Assembly (NCBI RefSeq): GCF_003860405.1
Contig: NZ_CP034170.1
Span: forward strand, 2,046,001-2,110,000
Direction: 5' to 3'
Source: Nakamurella antarctica
GTDB lineage: Bacteria > Actinomycetota > Actinomycetes > Mycobacteriales > Nakamurellaceae
DNA: 64,000 bases
The notes under the pieces were generated by a model. It ran no database searches and was not told where the DNA came from. It was given only the letters and a program-made list of their open reading frames with translations. How positions within the stretch are numbered: the first letter of the stretch is position 1; every line of letters starts with the position of its first letter. Position numbers and translations under genes: made by a program. Positions 28,764 through 38,779 of this stretch are shown in pieces.

Positions 28764-31070
28764 TCAGCCTTTTTCGAGGAAATCTTGAGTCACTTCGGCG
28801 ATGAGCGCATTGGCCATTTCTGCCAGACCGGGCCAACGTTTCAAGTCCTCTTCATCAGCAACGAATTTGATCGCATCTTCTCGGGCCATCAGGATGATTT
28901 CTTCATCCCGCAGCAAAGAGAGCAACTTAAGGCTGCTGGAACGTCCCGCTTGGATCCTGCCGAGGATGTCGCCCTCGCGGCGCAGCGCAAGGTCGGCCTT
29001 CGCCAATTCAAAGCCGTCGAGGGTTGCGGCCACGGCTGAAAGCCGCTGCAGCGACGGGCTCCCTTCCGGCGCCTGCGTCACCAGGAAGCAGTACCCAGCG
29101 TGCCCTCCTCGTCCGACGCGGCCGCGAAGTTGGTGCAGCTGGGACATCCCAAATCGGTCGGCGTCCAGAATCACCATCATGGTGGCATTGGGGACATCTA
29201 CACCGACCTCGATGACGGTGGTCGCCACGAGGACGTCAATCTGACCCTGTTTGAATGCCGTCATAGTGTCGTCTTTGTCGTTCGCGTTCAGGCGCCCGTG
29301 CAGCGTCGCCAACTTCAGACCGGCGAGTGGGCCCGCACTCAGTTCGGTGAGCGCGTCAACAACCGCCACAGCCTGACGTTTTCCATCGTCATCGGCGCCC
29401 TCGTACATTCCTGGTTCGCTGCCATCGAAGCTATCGAAGCCGCTCAGGGTATCGGGGCCGTCGGGCCCCACGTCACCGATCCGCGGGCACACCACGTAAA
29501 CCTGGCGCCCCTGCGCGACTTCCTCCCGTACCCGCTCCCACACCCGCTCGAGCCAATGAGGTTTCGCGTGCGCGGGAACCATGTTGGTGACAATCGGGGT
29601 GCGGCCCTTGGGTAGCTCGCGCAGCACCGAAGTCTCCAAATCCCCGTACACCGTCATGGCTACAGTGCGCGGGATCGGGGTGGCAGTCATCACCAGCACG
29701 TGGGGCGGTGATGTCTCAGGGTTGGTTCCGCGCAACTGATCGCGCTGCTCCACACCGAAGCGGTGCTGCTCGTCGACCACCACCAACCCCAGGTTGGCGA
29801 ACATTACGTGCTTGCCCAGAAGTGCGTGGGTTCCGATGGCGATCCCCGCCTGCCCGGAAGCGATGTCCAGCAGCGCCTGTTTGCGGGCCGCGGCACCGAG
29901 CGATCCCGTGAGAAGTGTGACCTTGGTCGCGCCATCGGGGGCGCCCAGTTCGCCGCCAGAGGCCAACCGGCCCAGGACTTCTCGTACCGAGCGTGCGTGC
30001 TGGGTCGCTAGCACCTCGGTCGGCGCCATCAACACCGTCTGGCGGCCGTTGTCGATCACCTGCAGCATCGCGCGCAACGCCACCACAGTTTTCCCCGACC
30101 CCACCTCCCCTTGAAGCAGCCGGTTCATCGGGTGCAGGGTTGACAGGTCGTCGCTGATCGCTCGACCCACTTCTTGTTGCCCGTGGGTCAGCTCGAACGG
30201 CAAGCGCGCGTCGAACGCGGCGAGTAGGCCGCCGGCGCGGGGTGGGCACGGCTCGGCCGGGTAGCTTTTGATCCGCGCTCGGCGCTGCGCCAGCACGAGC
30301 TGCATTGCCAGCGCCTCGTCGAAGCGGAGGCGCGTAATGGCATTTTCCAGAGTCTTCTCGTCCACCGGCCGATGGATGTGACGCAGCGCCGTCGCCAAGT
30401 CGGTGTAGCCGCGATGCGCCAGAAGTGACGTGGGGAGTGGATCAACGACCGAATCCAGTTGGTCGAGAACAAGTTTCACCGACTTCTGGATCACCCAGAG
30501 GCTCACGCCTTCGGCAAGCGGATACATCGGGGTGATGCCGTTGCCGAAATCTTCGATCGCCTCGGTAACCCCGGCGAGTTCTGCTATGTGATCAACTCCC
30601 GCTCCGTCATGGGTACTCGCCATAGTCTCGGCGTGAGCGGAGCTCATTTGCACTGTGTCTCTGAACCGACTCACCTTGCCCGAGAAAATAGCGCTGGTCC
30701 CGATCGTGAAGTCCTTCATCCGATGGCGTTGATTGAAGAAGCTGCACTCGATGTGCATCGTTCCGTCACTAATGGTGAGGATCAGAACGTGCAGGCGCCC
30801 CTTCGGACCGGGCACGTTTTTACGCTGTGATTCCCTCACCTTGACGCCGGTGACTTTGGCCACGATGGTGGCTCGTTCGCCCTCCACCAGAAAGCGCATG
30901 TCCGTCAACTCGCCGCGGCGGTTGTACTTGCGCGGGTAGTGCCGCAGCAGATCCGAGACCGTGACGAGTTGCAACTTCTGCTCCAGCAGTTTCGCCGTCC
31001 GAGCGCCGAGCAGTGAGTTGAGCTTGTCGCCTAGCCCCACACCCCTGGGCTGCTGGTCCGTGCCGGCCAC
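28764..31070 (-). CDS. recG: ATP-dependent DNA helicase RecG
   Basis: Branch-migration helicase rescuing stalled forks (768 residues). An N-terminal wedge/OB domain precedes two helicase lobes: Walker A GEVGSGKT, DEQH box, TATPIPRT, and QLRGRVGRGGHAGYC. GTG start at 31070 follows GGAGAGG. It is longer than E. coli RecG because of a small insert around FDSFDGSEPGMYEGADDD in the helicase region. Located between pyc and rpmB, as in other actinobacteria. Confidence 0.96.
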   Translation of the reverse strand: MAGTDQQPRGVGLGDKLNSLLGARTAKLLEQKLQLVTVSDLLRHYPRKYNRRGELTDMRFLVEGERATIVAKVTGVKVRESQRKNVPGPKGRLHVLILTISDGTMHIECSFFNQRHRMKDFTIGTSAIFSGKVSRFRDTVQMSSAHAETMASTHDGAGVDHIAELAGVTEAIEDFGNGITPMYPLAEGVSLWVIQKSVKLVLDQLDSVVDPLPTSLLAHRGYTDLATALRHIHRPVDEKTLENAITRLRFDEALAMQLVLAQRRARIKSYPAEPCPPRAGGLLAAFDARLPFELTHGQQEVGRAISDDLSTLHPMNRLLQGEVGSGKTVVALRAMLQVIDNGRQTVLMAPTEVLATQHARSVREVLGRLASGGELGAPDGATKVTLLTGSLGAAARKQALLDIASGQAGIAIGTHALLGKHVMFANLGLVVVDEQHRFGVEQRDQLRGTNPETSPPHVLVMTATPIPRTVAMTVYGDLETSVLRELPKGRTPIVTNMVPAHAKPHWLERVWERVREEVAQGRQVYVVCPRIGDVGPDGPDTLSGFDSFDGSEPGMYEGADDDGKRQAVAVVDALTELSAGPLAGLKLATLHGRLNANDKDDTMTAFKQGQIDVLVATTVIEVGVDVPNATMMVILDADRFGMSQLHQLRGRVGRGGHAGYCFLVTQAPEGSPSLQRLSAVAATLDGFELAKADLALRREGDILGRIQAGRSSSLKLLSLLRDEEIILMAREDAIKFVADEEDLKRWPGLAEMANALIAEVTQDFLEKG

Positions 31071-31164
31071 GCTTGGTTCCTCTCCGTTGATCAGAACTCG
31101 CGCTCTCGCCGGTTCTCGTGCACTTGCTCTGGGTGCTCCAGTCTCTCCCTGAACACCGACAACG

Positions 31165-32100
31165 CTAAATCACCCTTCGGACCAGGGCCGGCTCGGCAAC
31201 GTAATCGATGTTCAAATCCCACAATCTGCCCACCGCTACAGCAGCTTCGATGGCCTCGCCCGGCTGCCGCGTGAGCAACACCACGCCGGTTCCGACACCG
31301 GAGCCAGCAGGACCGAACGACATGTCGAGGCTTAACCAGAGCAATGCATCGGTCAGTTCGGCGTATCCGCCACTGCTGCTGAAGGTAATCCGGAAAGAGC
31401 CCGGGCTGCCTTCCGGCATCCGCGCCGAGGGCAGCAGGACAGCAGCGAGTGCTTCGAGGACCTGCGACACCGCGCCCGCCGCAGCACCCCTGGGCAGGGA
31501 CCCTGCTGCCGCAGCGCTGACTACCGCAGCCAACGAAGCACCATCGCCCGCTGGGTCTACCGCCGAGGACGCCGCGGCTGCCGCAGCGCGTGCTTCGGCC
31601 CCCCAAAATTCCTGACCGCTCTGTGTCGCGTCAGCCAGTGCGGCGGCGCCAGCCAGCAGGCCCGCTGCGAAAACGATCGGAGCACACCCGTTTTGCGAGG
31701 ATTCGAGGTCGTTGATGCGGGCACTGGCCATTCCGCTGGCGACGGCTCCGAAGTAGCGTTCCAGAACCGCGAGCACAGAGGCTGGGGCGCCCAAGCTCCG
31801 CCACAGGTCTCTGGCCCCATGGACATCGGGCGGGGCGAAGGATGATTCACCCGCCCCTAGTCCCGCCGCCGCCATAAGCTTCCCCGTCCACACCGGGACC
31901 CGCTCGCGCAGGGCTCGTCCCGCACGCTCTGCCCCGACAGCGTCGGAAACCGACCGGAGGTGCAGGTGCTCCGCAACCCTGTCCATCCAGAGCTGGATCA
32001 CCACTGCATCCAAGGTTCTACTGCCTGCTGCAGCGCCTAGGCCCTCTCTGTTCTCTGCGCGCTCCCCATGCTGTTGGTGGGAGTCAGGGTTTTCGCTCAC
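31165..32100 (-). CDS. Ala-rich protein in the DAK2 position, unassigned
   Basis: 311 residues, strongly Ala-rich, no signal peptide and no catalytic motif I recognise. In actinobacteria the slot between recG and rpmB normally holds a DAK2/FakA-type kinase gene. A segment near residue 30 (LDAVVIQLWMD) resembles a DAK2 N-terminus, but the phosphate-binding DGDTGTN motif is absent and the chain is too short for the usual DAK2 plus DegV-like layout. It may be a degenerate descendant or an unrelated replacement. GTG start, with AAAGAG five bases upstream. The frame is intact and codon use looks normal, so it is probably expressed. Confidence 0.65.
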   Translation of the reverse strand: MSENPDSHQQHGERAENREGLGAAAGSRTLDAVVIQLWMDRVAEHLHLRSVSDAVGAERAGRALRERVPVWTGKLMAAAGLGAGESSFAPPDVHGARDLWRSLGAPASVLAVLERYFGAVASGMASARINDLESSQNGCAPIVFAAGLLAGAAALADATQSGQEFWGAEARAAAAAASSAVDPAGDGASLAAVVSAAAAGSLPRGAAAGAVSQVLEALAAVLLPSARMPEGSPGSFRITFSSSGGYAELTDALLWLSLDMSFGPAGSGVGTGVVLLTRQPGEAIEAAVAVGRLWDLNIDYVAEPALVRRVI

Positions 32101-32393
32101 GGCGTCTCTTTCGGGAGGATGACTGATAGCGGCAAGCGCTGTGGCAGGCGGCAGAATTGCTGAGGTGGATCAGACCGGATGGTGATGACCCGCCCCGCCC
32201 ATCCTGCCCGTCGCTTGCGCCGGGGGGTGAACTTCCCGCGAGGGCTGGAGCTGATTTTGCGCGTGCGACGATCGGGCGTTACTCTTGCAAGGTTGCCCGG
32301 CTTCGGCCGGGTTCTTCCATGTCTGCTCACGCGTCCGGCCCAACATCATCAGGGTTTGAAGTCGAATGCGAATATTTGATTGGGGTGTGCCAA
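32101..32393. promoter_or_regulatory. Divergent intergenic region before rpmB
   Basis: About 290 bases between the unassigned gene and rpmB. It must contain the rpmB promoter and that of the minus-strand gene. No RNA gene, repeat or clear operator is visible. Confidence 0.4.
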
Positions 32394-32588
32394 GTGGCTG
32401 CCGTCTGTGATGTCTGTGGCAAGGGCCCTGGCTTTGGGATGAACGTGTCCCACTCCCACCGTCGCACCAAGCGTCGTTGGAACCCGAACATTCAGGCCGT
32501 GCGCGCCCTGATCAAGCCGGGAACCGTCCGCAAGGTCAATGCATGCACCTCCTGCCTGAAGGCTGGCAAGGTCGTTCGCAGCGCGTAA
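32394..32588 (+). CDS. rpmB: 50S ribosomal protein L28
   Basis: 64-residue ribosomal protein, whole family sequence present ([32 protein letters not shown]). The CxxC pairs indicate the zinc-binding form. The frame is open well upstream, but GTG 32394 gives the family N-terminus (MAAVCDV); a weak GGGTG lies before it. A terminator follows directly. Confidence 0.96.
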   Translation: MAAVCDVCGKGPGFGMNVSHSHRRTKRRWNPNIQAVRALIKPGTVRKVNACTSCLKAGKVVRSA

Positions 32589-32600
32589 TTTACTTCGCCA

Positions 32601-32638
32601 AGAGCGGTGACGGGAACCCCGGTTCCTGTTGCCGCTTT
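32601..32638 (+). terminator. Rho-independent terminator of rpmB
   Basis: 15-bp stem with G-U pairs (32601-32615 with 32620-32634), 4-base loop, then a run of five T from 32634. It lies 12 bases after the rpmB stop. Confidence 0.85.
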
Positions 32639-32660
32639 TTGCTATTCCCTCCCAACTGAA

Positions 32661-32700
32661 CGTGACCTGCCACTCCAGGCGTCGGGTGTGGCAGGTCACG
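32661..32700 (-). terminator. Inverted repeat downstream of ilvE
   Basis: Perfect 13-bp inverted repeat CGTGACCTGCCAC/GTGGCAGGTCACG with a 14-base loop, 11 bases after the ilvE stop on the minus strand. It lacks a T-run, so it may be a Rho-assisted or bidirectional terminator. Confidence 0.6.
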
Positions 32701-32711
32701 TCTGACTCGCT

Positions 32712-33806
32712 CTAGCAGAGCGGGTACATCCAACCGTTTGGGTCTGGCGCGTCGCCCACCTGTAGGGCTGTCAAGGCCGCGCGGAGCTGCATCGTCACGG
32801 GACCAGGCTCCCCGTTGCCAATGACAAACCCACCGGACTCGTGCTTGACCGATCCGACCGGCGTGACCACTGCCGCCGTCCCACAGGCAAAGACCTCGGT
32901 GAGTTCGCCCGCCGCAGCCCTCTTGTCCCACTCATCGGTCGAGATTCTGCGTTCAGTAGCGGTGTAACCGAGCTCACGGGCAATCTGCAAGAGCGAGCGT
33001 CTGGTGACACCTGGCAACAGCGAGCCACTCAATTCCGGGGTGACAATCTCGATCTCGTTGCCTGAGCCAAAAACGAAGAACAGGTTCATCCCGCCCATCT
33101 CCTCGACCCAGCGGCGTTCCACAGCATCCAGCCACACGACTTGGTCACAGCCTTTGTGGGCCGCCTCCGCCTGGGCCGCGAGCGAGGCGGCGTAGTTGCC
33201 GCCGGTCTTCGCGGCGCCGGTACCCCCGGGCGCCGCGCGCACGTACTCCGTCGACCACCAGACACTCACCGGCTTCACGCCGCCAGCGAAATAGGCACCC
33301 GCTGGCGAGGCGATAACGGCGTAGACGTATCGACTTGCTGGCCGCACACCCAGACCGACTTCGGCGGCAAACATGAAGGGCCGCAGGTACAGTGACTCCT
33401 CCGCGCGAGACGGCACCCACGCGCGGTCGGCTTCCACCAGCACCCGCAGTGACTCAACGAAGAGCTCTTCGGGCAGTTCCGGCATTCCCATCCGGCGCGC
33501 CGAGTTGTTAAGCCTCTCCGAGTTTTCGCCCGGTCGGAATGTCGAGACACTTCCGTCGGGCTGCTGGTAGGCCTTAATGCCTTCGAAAATTTCTTGGCCG
33601 TAGTGCAGCACCATGCTTGCCGGATCGATCAAGAACGGTGCGTATGGAACGAGTCGGGCGTCATGCCAGCCCTTGTCGCCCGTCCAGTCGATGATGACCA
33701 TGTGGTCGGTGAAGTGCTTGCCAAAGCCTGGAGATTCCAGCTTGGCGCGTCGGCTTGTTTCGCTGGCCGGCGCCGGATTGGGAGTGCGAGAAAACTGTGT
33801 AGTCAT
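32712..33806 (-). CDS. ilvE: Branched-chain amino acid aminotransferase IlvE
   Basis: PLP enzyme for the last step of valine, leucine and isoleucine synthesis and the first of their breakdown (364 residues). The PLP lysine lies in [11 protein letters not shown]; the [23 protein letters not shown] and [10 protein letters not shown] blocks match class IV transaminases of the IlvE2 type. ATG start at 33806. Monocistronic, with a hairpin downstream and an intergenic repeat upstream. Confidence 0.95.
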   Translation of the reverse strand: MTTQFSRTPNPAPASETSRRAKLESPGFGKHFTDHMVIIDWTGDKGWHDARLVPYAPFLIDPASMVLHYGQEIFEGIKAYQQPDGSVSTFRPGENSERLNNSARRMGMPELPEELFVESLRVLVEADRAWVPSRAEESLYLRPFMFAAEVGLGVRPASRYVYAVIASPAGAYFAGGVKPVSVWWSTEYVRAAPGGTGAAKTGGNYAASLAAQAEAAHKGCDQVVWLDAVERRWVEEMGGMNLFFVFGSGNEIEIVTPELSGSLLPGVTRRSLLQIARELGYTATERRISTDEWDKRAAAGELTEVFACGTAAVVTPVGSVKHESGGFVIGNGEPGPVTMQLRAALTALQVGDAPDPNGWMYPLC

Positions 33807-33879
33807 GGCGCCACAATATCGCTTGCTCTGACGTCAAACTAAAACGCGGGGCAAGGCCAGCTTCCAGGGACTCGCACTT

Positions 33880-33945
33880 GCGCCGAGCGGTGCGTTAGTG
33901 CGCGGGAACCCGGGAACATTCGGCCCATAGAGCACCGCTCGGCGC
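33880..33945. repeat. Intergenic inverted-end repeat, copy 1
   Basis: 66 bp with perfect 14-bp inverted ends GCGCCGAGCGGTGC (33880-33893) and GCACCGCTCGGCGC (33932-33945), enclosing 38 bases. Lies between the gcvT stop and the ilvE start. The ends match those of the element at 36673-36737. Confidence 0.85.
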
Positions 33946-33962
33946 AGTGGCGACCTCACGAG

Positions 33963-35081
33963 CTACCGCACGTGCGAGGTGACGAATGGCGGTTTCACGA
34001 TGCGGGCAACGAGTTTGCGCCCGCGAACATCCACCAATACGTCATCACCCTCACCCAGGCCGGCCGAAGTATCGATCAGCGCCAAGGCGATGCCTTGACC
34101 CAAAGTTGGCGAGTGGGTCCCGGAGGTTACCTCCCCGATGACGGTCCCATCGGAGGCCATAACTTGTTGGTGCGCGCGGGGTATGCCCCGATCCAACACC
34201 AGCAGACCCCATGCCAGCCGCGACGGGCCAGCCTCCTTCTCCGCGAGCAGAGCATCGCGCCCGAAGAACTCCTCCTTCTTCCAGCCGACGGCCCACCCGG
34301 ATCGTGCCTGCACGGGCGAGATGTCAGCCGAAAGATCCTGCCCGTGCAGGGCGTACCCCATCTCGGTCCGCAGAGTGTCTCGGGCTCCAAGTCCTGCGGC
34401 TCGGCCGCCGATAGCATCGGCCTGGGCGAGCAGCGAATCCCACAGCGGCAGCGCAACATCCCAAGCGGGAAGTAGCTCGTAGCCGTGCTCGCCGGTGTAC
34501 CCGGTTCGGCACACTCGCACTGGCAAACCTTGGAACTCGCTGTCGGCCCAAGCCATGTACTCCAGATCGGTGGGCAGGCCCACCGCTGCCAGCGTCGCGG
34601 CCGACTGCGGACCCTGAACTGCGATCACGCCGAAATCCCGGTGCTGATTCGTGACGGTGATACCGCTACCCTGGGCGGCCTCGGACAAAAGCTCAACCAC
34701 CGCAGCGGTATTGGCGGCGTTCGGGACAAGGAATACTTCCTCATCGCTCACGTAATAGGCGATCAAATCGTCCACGACACCGCCGGAGTTGTTGCAGCAC
34801 AGGGTGTATTGCGCCTGGCCCGGCCCAATCCGCGTGAGATCATTTGAGAAGCAACGGTTCACGAACTCCGCTGCCCCCAGACCGGTGATGCTGGCTTTAC
34901 CGAGGTGGGAAACGTCAAAGATGCCGACCGAGTTTCGGACCGCCTGATGCTCGGCGACAACTCCTGAGTTGGCATAGGAAATCGGCATCTGCCAGCCACC
35001 AAACGGCGCCATCGTTGCGCCAAGAGCGAGGTGGGCAGAATGTAAGGGAGAAAGCAGCAACTCGTCTGCGGGAGTGGTCAT
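33963..35081 (-). CDS. gcvT: Glycine cleavage system T protein (aminomethyltransferase)
   Basis: Transfers the methylene group from lipoyl-bound aminomethyl on H protein to tetrahydrofolate, releasing ammonia (372 residues). It starts with a GcvT-typical [20 protein letters not shown] and has [10 protein letters not shown], and a [13 protein letters not shown] block. ATG start. No gcvP or gcvH lies in the window; an isolated gcvT between ilvE and pepA is the usual actinobacterial arrangement. Uses lipoylated H protein and so depends on LipA/LipB. Confidence 0.95.
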   Translation of the reverse strand: MTTPADELLLSPLHSAHLALGATMAPFGGWQMPISYANSGVVAEHQAVRNSVGIFDVSHLGKASITGLGAAEFVNRCFSNDLTRIGPGQAQYTLCCNNSGGVVDDLIAYYVSDEEVFLVPNAANTAAVVELLSEAAQGSGITVTNQHRDFGVIAVQGPQSAATLAAVGLPTDLEYMAWADSEFQGLPVRVCRTGYTGEHGYELLPAWDVALPLWDSLLAQADAIGGRAAGLGARDTLRTEMGYALHGQDLSADISPVQARSGWAVGWKKEEFFGRDALLAEKEAGPSRLAWGLLVLDRGIPRAHQQVMASDGTVIGEVTSGTHSPTLGQGIALALIDTSAGLGEGDDVLVDVRGRKLVARIVKPPFVTSHVR

Positions 35082-35192
35082 AGAAGTACGGTAGCGAGAA
35101 GGTCAAGACCGGCGCCAGCTACCGTCTACTGCTATATCGGCCAGCATCGGAATCCGTCCGGCCTTTTTTAACGAAAGAGGAGCACCACCGCA

Positions 35193-36641
35193 ATGAGCTC
35201 AGCAGCCCTGTCCGCCGCTAACCCGGTTACCGCCGCAGTCGAAGCCCTCGTGATCGGCCTCTATGCGAGCGATGATGGACCAATCGCCGCCGATCCAGCT
35301 CTCGGCGACCTGGCAGAGTTACTCGCCGTCGCAGGAGCCACGGGCCGTCCGGGCGAGACCACCGTGATCCCAGCTCCCGCCCACTACAAGGCGCTACGGA
35401 TCGTGGGCGCCGGCCTGGGCCCGCAGTCCGACCTCACCCCGGAGCGGATCCGCAAAGCAGCCGGAGCAGCCTCCCGCGCACTTGCCGGTAACCGGAGCGT
35501 CGGCAGTTTGCTGTCGCGGCTCAACATCGGCGCAGCAGCCGAAGGGCATCTGCTGGGGGCGTACGTGTTTGACGCCTACAAAGAACCCAAGAAGCAGCCG
35601 GTCGAAAAGTTTGTGCTTTTCACCGAAGCCAATTCCGCAGCAAACAAGTCGATCCTGCGCAGGGCCGTCATCGGGGCGGAAGCCGTTGGCCTGGCCCGCG
35701 ATCTGGTCAATACTGCCCCTAACGACCTGCCGCCAGCTGTCTTCGCCCAACGCGCCAACGCTGCTGCGACCGAAGCTGGGCTCAAGGTTGAAATCCTGGA
35801 CGAGAAGGCTCTGGCCAAAGGTGGCTACGGCGGCATTCTCGGAGTCGGGGCGGGATCGTCGCGGCCACCACGCCTCGTTCGGATTACCTACACACCCACC
35901 CGATCCAAGGCCACGGTCGCGCTGATCGGGAAGGGCATCACATTCGACTCCGGCGGGCTATCCATCAAACCAGCCGCTGGCATGGACCATATGACGAGCG
36001 ATATGTCAGGTGCAGCAGCCGTAGTCGCGACCGTCATCGCCGCAGCAGCCCTCAAGCTGCCGATCACTATCACCGCGACCGCGCCGCTGGCGGAGAATCT
36101 GCCCTCCGGCAGTTCTTACCGTCCCGGCGACGTACTCACCCACTTCGGCGGCAAGACGGTTCACGTGCTCAACACCGACGCCGAAGGGCGTCTGGTTCTT
36201 GCTGACGCCATTGTTCGAGCGGTCCAGGACAAGCCGGATTTCCTGATCGAGACCTCCACCCTGACGGGCGCTCAGGTGGTTGCTCTTGGAAACAGGACCA
36301 TGGGAGTCATGGGTACAGAGGCGTTCCGAGACCGCATCGCACTGTTGGCAAGGGAGGTCGGCGAAGGTGGCTGGGCGATGCCGATGCCGGAGGAACTGCG
36401 CGAGGGGCTCGACTCGGCGATAGCCGATATCGCCAACGTCGCAGGCGACCGCGCAGGCGGCATGCTTGTCGCAGCGCACTATCTCAAGGAGTTTGTCCCC
36501 GAGGGCCTGACCTGGGCCCACTTGGACGTCGCCGGTCCCGCATTCAATACCTCAAAGCCGTATGGCTACACCGGCCAGGGTGGCACGGGAATCCCCGTAC
36601 GCACCCTGTTGGCCGTGCTGGAGGACATTGCGGGGGCCTGA
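35193..36641 (+). CDS. pepA: Leucyl aminopeptidase (M17 family)
   Basis: Hexameric two-metal cytosolic aminopeptidase (482 residues). The metal-binding core is visible: GKGITFDSGG, DMSGAAAV, and the M17 signature NTDAEGRLVLADA. An RBS (AGAGGAG) 10 bases before ATG 35193 supports the start. Divergent from gcvT. The second intergenic repeat lies directly after its stop. Confidence 0.95.
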   Translation: MSSAALSAANPVTAAVEALVIGLYASDDGPIAADPALGDLAELLAVAGATGRPGETTVIPAPAHYKALRIVGAGLGPQSDLTPERIRKAAGAASRALAGNRSVGSLLSRLNIGAAAEGHLLGAYVFDAYKEPKKQPVEKFVLFTEANSAANKSILRRAVIGAEAVGLARDLVNTAPNDLPPAVFAQRANAAATEAGLKVEILDEKALAKGGYGGILGVGAGSSRPPRLVRITYTPTRSKATVALIGKGITFDSGGLSIKPAAGMDHMTSDMSGAAAVVATVIAAAALKLPITITATAPLAENLPSGSSYRPGDVLTHFGGKTVHVLNTDAEGRLVLADAIVRAVQDKPDFLIETSTLTGAQVVALGNRTMGVMGTEAFRDRIALLAREVGEGGWAMPMPEELREGLDSAIADIANVAGDRAGGMLVAAHYLKEFVPEGLTWAHLDVAGPAFNTSKPYGYTGQGGTGIPVRTLLAVLEDIAGA

Positions 36642-36672
36642 CGCTGGCCCTCCCCCACCTCTCCCCCACCTC

Positions 36673-36737
36673 TCGCCGAGCGGTGGGCTATGACCTACAT
36701 CTCGCCGAAATCGGCGCACCAGGGCACCGCTCGGCGA
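36673..36737. repeat. Intergenic inverted-end repeat, copy 2
   Basis: 65 bp with perfect 13-bp inverted ends TCGCCGAGCGGTG (36673-36685) and CACCGCTCGGCGA (36725-36737). The 39-base interior contains its own hairpin (CGCCGA/TCGGCG, 36703-36716). Located between the convergent ends of pepA and the next gene, where it could also serve as a terminator. Confidence 0.85.
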
Positions 36738-36757
36738 ACGTTTGACGCAGCACGCCG

Positions 36758-37099
36758 TTAATCGCTGGATCGAGCCCTCTTGGCCAGCAGAGTTTGTCGA
36801 CGTGAATAGTCGCGCATCCGCTGCGGGTACCCGACAACGGTCGCGTCGTAGATCGGGATCGAATGATGACGTGCAAACTGCTTCGCCTCATCCGGCGAAC
36901 TAATCGGCCGCCGGGTGAACTCACCGTCGTGGCCGACCAGCATCATCGTGGATTCTGTCATCGAAGTTCTCGGCTCCACATACACTTCGACGCCGCGTCG
37001 CGAATTGACCCACTCATCAAGGTAGGCAGCGGTTTCTTCCCGTTCGTCGCTGGAGCTCGAGGGTGAGCCAATTTTCTTTTTACGACTGAACCAACCCAT
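36758..37099 (-). CDS. Small charged protein, unassigned
   Basis: 113 residues, no family recognised, no signal peptide or membrane segment. It begins MGWFSRKKK and contains a Ser-rich stretch, then a likely folded part (about 25-95) ending in IPIYDATVVGYPQRMRDYSR, followed by a basic tail. RBS AGGAAGG supports ATG 37099; the frame is open to 37423 without support. Divergent from lpdA and convergent with pepA. Short proteins with this start occur beside lpd in other actinobacteria as far as I recall; function unknown. Confidence 0.75.
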   Translation of the reverse strand: MGWFSRKKKIGSPSSSSDEREETAAYLDEWVNSRRGVEVYVEPRTSMTESTMMLVGHDGEFTRRPISSPDEAKQFARHHSIPIYDATVVGYPQRMRDYSRRQTLLAKRARSSD

Positions 37100-37359
37100 G
37101 CGAAGACCTTCCTGACCGCGGCACAGAGCCGCTGACCTGACCAACTGCCCTTGTTCGGGCCGCGGGAGTGCCTTGATCCTCTCCCATTGACGGGCCAGCG
37201 TAATTACGTTGATGGTGAACGATACGCAGTCACCAGACCCCGGGCGCTGGATAAACATGGCAAAGGTGCGAGAATAGGTGATGGAGTCTGGGACACGCGT
37301 GGCTGTCTCTACCGCAGCCCACCCTGCTCCCATGAGATCACTGAGGAGTCCCACCAGCA

Positions 37360-38736
37360 ATGACCGAGAACAACTTTGACCTGGTCGTCCTAGGCGGAGG
37401 GTCCGGTGGCTACGCCGCCGCACTGCGCGCAGCCGAACTGGGCCAGAGCGTGGCGCTTATCGAGAAGAACAAGCTCGGCGGCACATGCTTGCACTGGGGC
37501 TGCATTCCGACCAAAGCGCTGCTGCACGCGGCCGAGGTAGCGGACAACGCCCGTGAAGGAGCGCAGTTCGGTGTTCAGTCAACCTTCTCCGGCATCGACA
37601 TGGCTGGCTTGGCCAGTTACAAGGACGGCGTCGTCGCCCGCCTCTACAAAGGCCTGCAAGGTTTAGTGAAATCCCGCGGGATCACCGTCGTGGAAGGGGC
37701 GGGCACGTTCGCAGGCGGGACCACCGTCCGTGTCGGTGGCGATTCCTACACCGGCAAGAACGTCATCCTGGCTACCGGTTCCTACTCCCGCACGCTGCCG
37801 GGTCTCGAACTGGGCGGCCGCGTCATCAGCTCATACGAAGCACTCACATTGGACTACGTGCCCAAGAGCGTGATCGTTCTGGGCGGCGGGGTCATCGGCG
37901 TTGAGTTCGCATCTGTGTGGAAGTCCTTCGGTTCCGATGTCACGATCGTCGAGGGCCTACCGCGATTGGTCCCCGTTGAAGACGAGTGGGCCTCGAAGAT
38001 CCTGGAGCGCGCCTTCCGTAAGCGCAAGATCAACTTCAAGGTGGGAGTCCGCTTTAGCGGCGTCACCCAGGACGATGCGGGAGTGACCGTCACCCTGGAG
38101 AACGGCGAGACCTTGCAGGCAGATCTGCTGTTGGTCGCCGTTGGTCGTGGCCCCATGACGGCGGGCTGCGGATTCGAAGAAGCGGGCGTGGCAATGGATC
38201 GCGGATTCGTGACCACCAACGAGCGCTTGGCCACCAACCTGCCGAACGTCTATGCGGTTGGCGACATCGTCGTTGGCTTGCAGCTCGCGCACCGCGGCTT
38301 CCAGCACGGCATCTTCGTCGCCGAAGAAATCGCTGGCTTGGCACCGCGGGTAATCACCGACGCCAACATCCCAAAGGTCACGTACTGCGATCCAGAAATC
38401 GCCTCCGTCGGGTCATCCGAGGCCAGCGCCAAGGAACTTCACGGAGCAGACAATATCGAGACTTTGGTCTACGACCTCGGCGGTAACGGGAAGTCACAGA
38501 TTTTGAAGACCGCTGGCGGCATCAAAATTATTCGCCGCAAGGGCGGTGAGGTCTTAGGAATTCACATGGTCGGTGCACGGGTCGGCGAATTGGTCGGCGA
38601 GGCTCAGCTAGCCGTGAACTGGGAAGCATTCCCCGAGGATGTTGCACCCCTGATCCATGCTCACCCCACTCAAACCGAAGCGCTGGGTGAGGCGTTCTTA
38701 GCCTTGGCCGGCAAGCCTTTGCATGTCCATAACTGA
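37360..38736 (+). CDS. lpdA: Dihydrolipoyl dehydrogenase
   Basis: FAD/NAD flavoprotein (458 residues), E3 component reoxidising dihydrolipoyl groups of 2-oxoacid dehydrogenases and glycine cleavage. Seen: FAD-binding GGGSGGYAAALRA, the redox disulfide GGTCLHWGCIPTK, a second NAD-binding GGGVIGVEFA, and C-terminal HAHPTQTEALGEA with the catalytic His-Glu pair. GAGGAG lies about 12 bases before the ATG, a somewhat long spacing. It is followed after 43 bases by sucB. Confidence 0.96.
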   Translation: MTENNFDLVVLGGGSGGYAAALRAAELGQSVALIEKNKLGGTCLHWGCIPTKALLHAAEVADNAREGAQFGVQSTFSGIDMAGLASYKDGVVARLYKGLQGLVKSRGITVVEGAGTFAGGTTVRVGGDSYTGKNVILATGSYSRTLPGLELGGRVISSYEALTLDYVPKSVIVLGGGVIGVEFASVWKSFGSDVTIVEGLPRLVPVEDEWASKILERAFRKRKINFKVGVRFSGVTQDDAGVTVTLENGETLQADLLLVAVGRGPMTAGCGFEEAGVAMDRGFVTTNERLATNLPNVYAVGDIVVGLQLAHRGFQHGIFVAEEIAGLAPRVITDANIPKVTYCDPEIASVGSSEASAKELHGADNIETLVYDLGGNGKSQILKTAGGIKIIRRKGGEVLGIHMVGARVGELVGEAQLAVNWEAFPEDVAPLIHAHPTQTEALGEAFLALAGKPLHVHN

Positions 38737-38779
38737 CCAGCCAGCACTCAAAACCCTCAAAAAATAGGAGACTCGCCGC

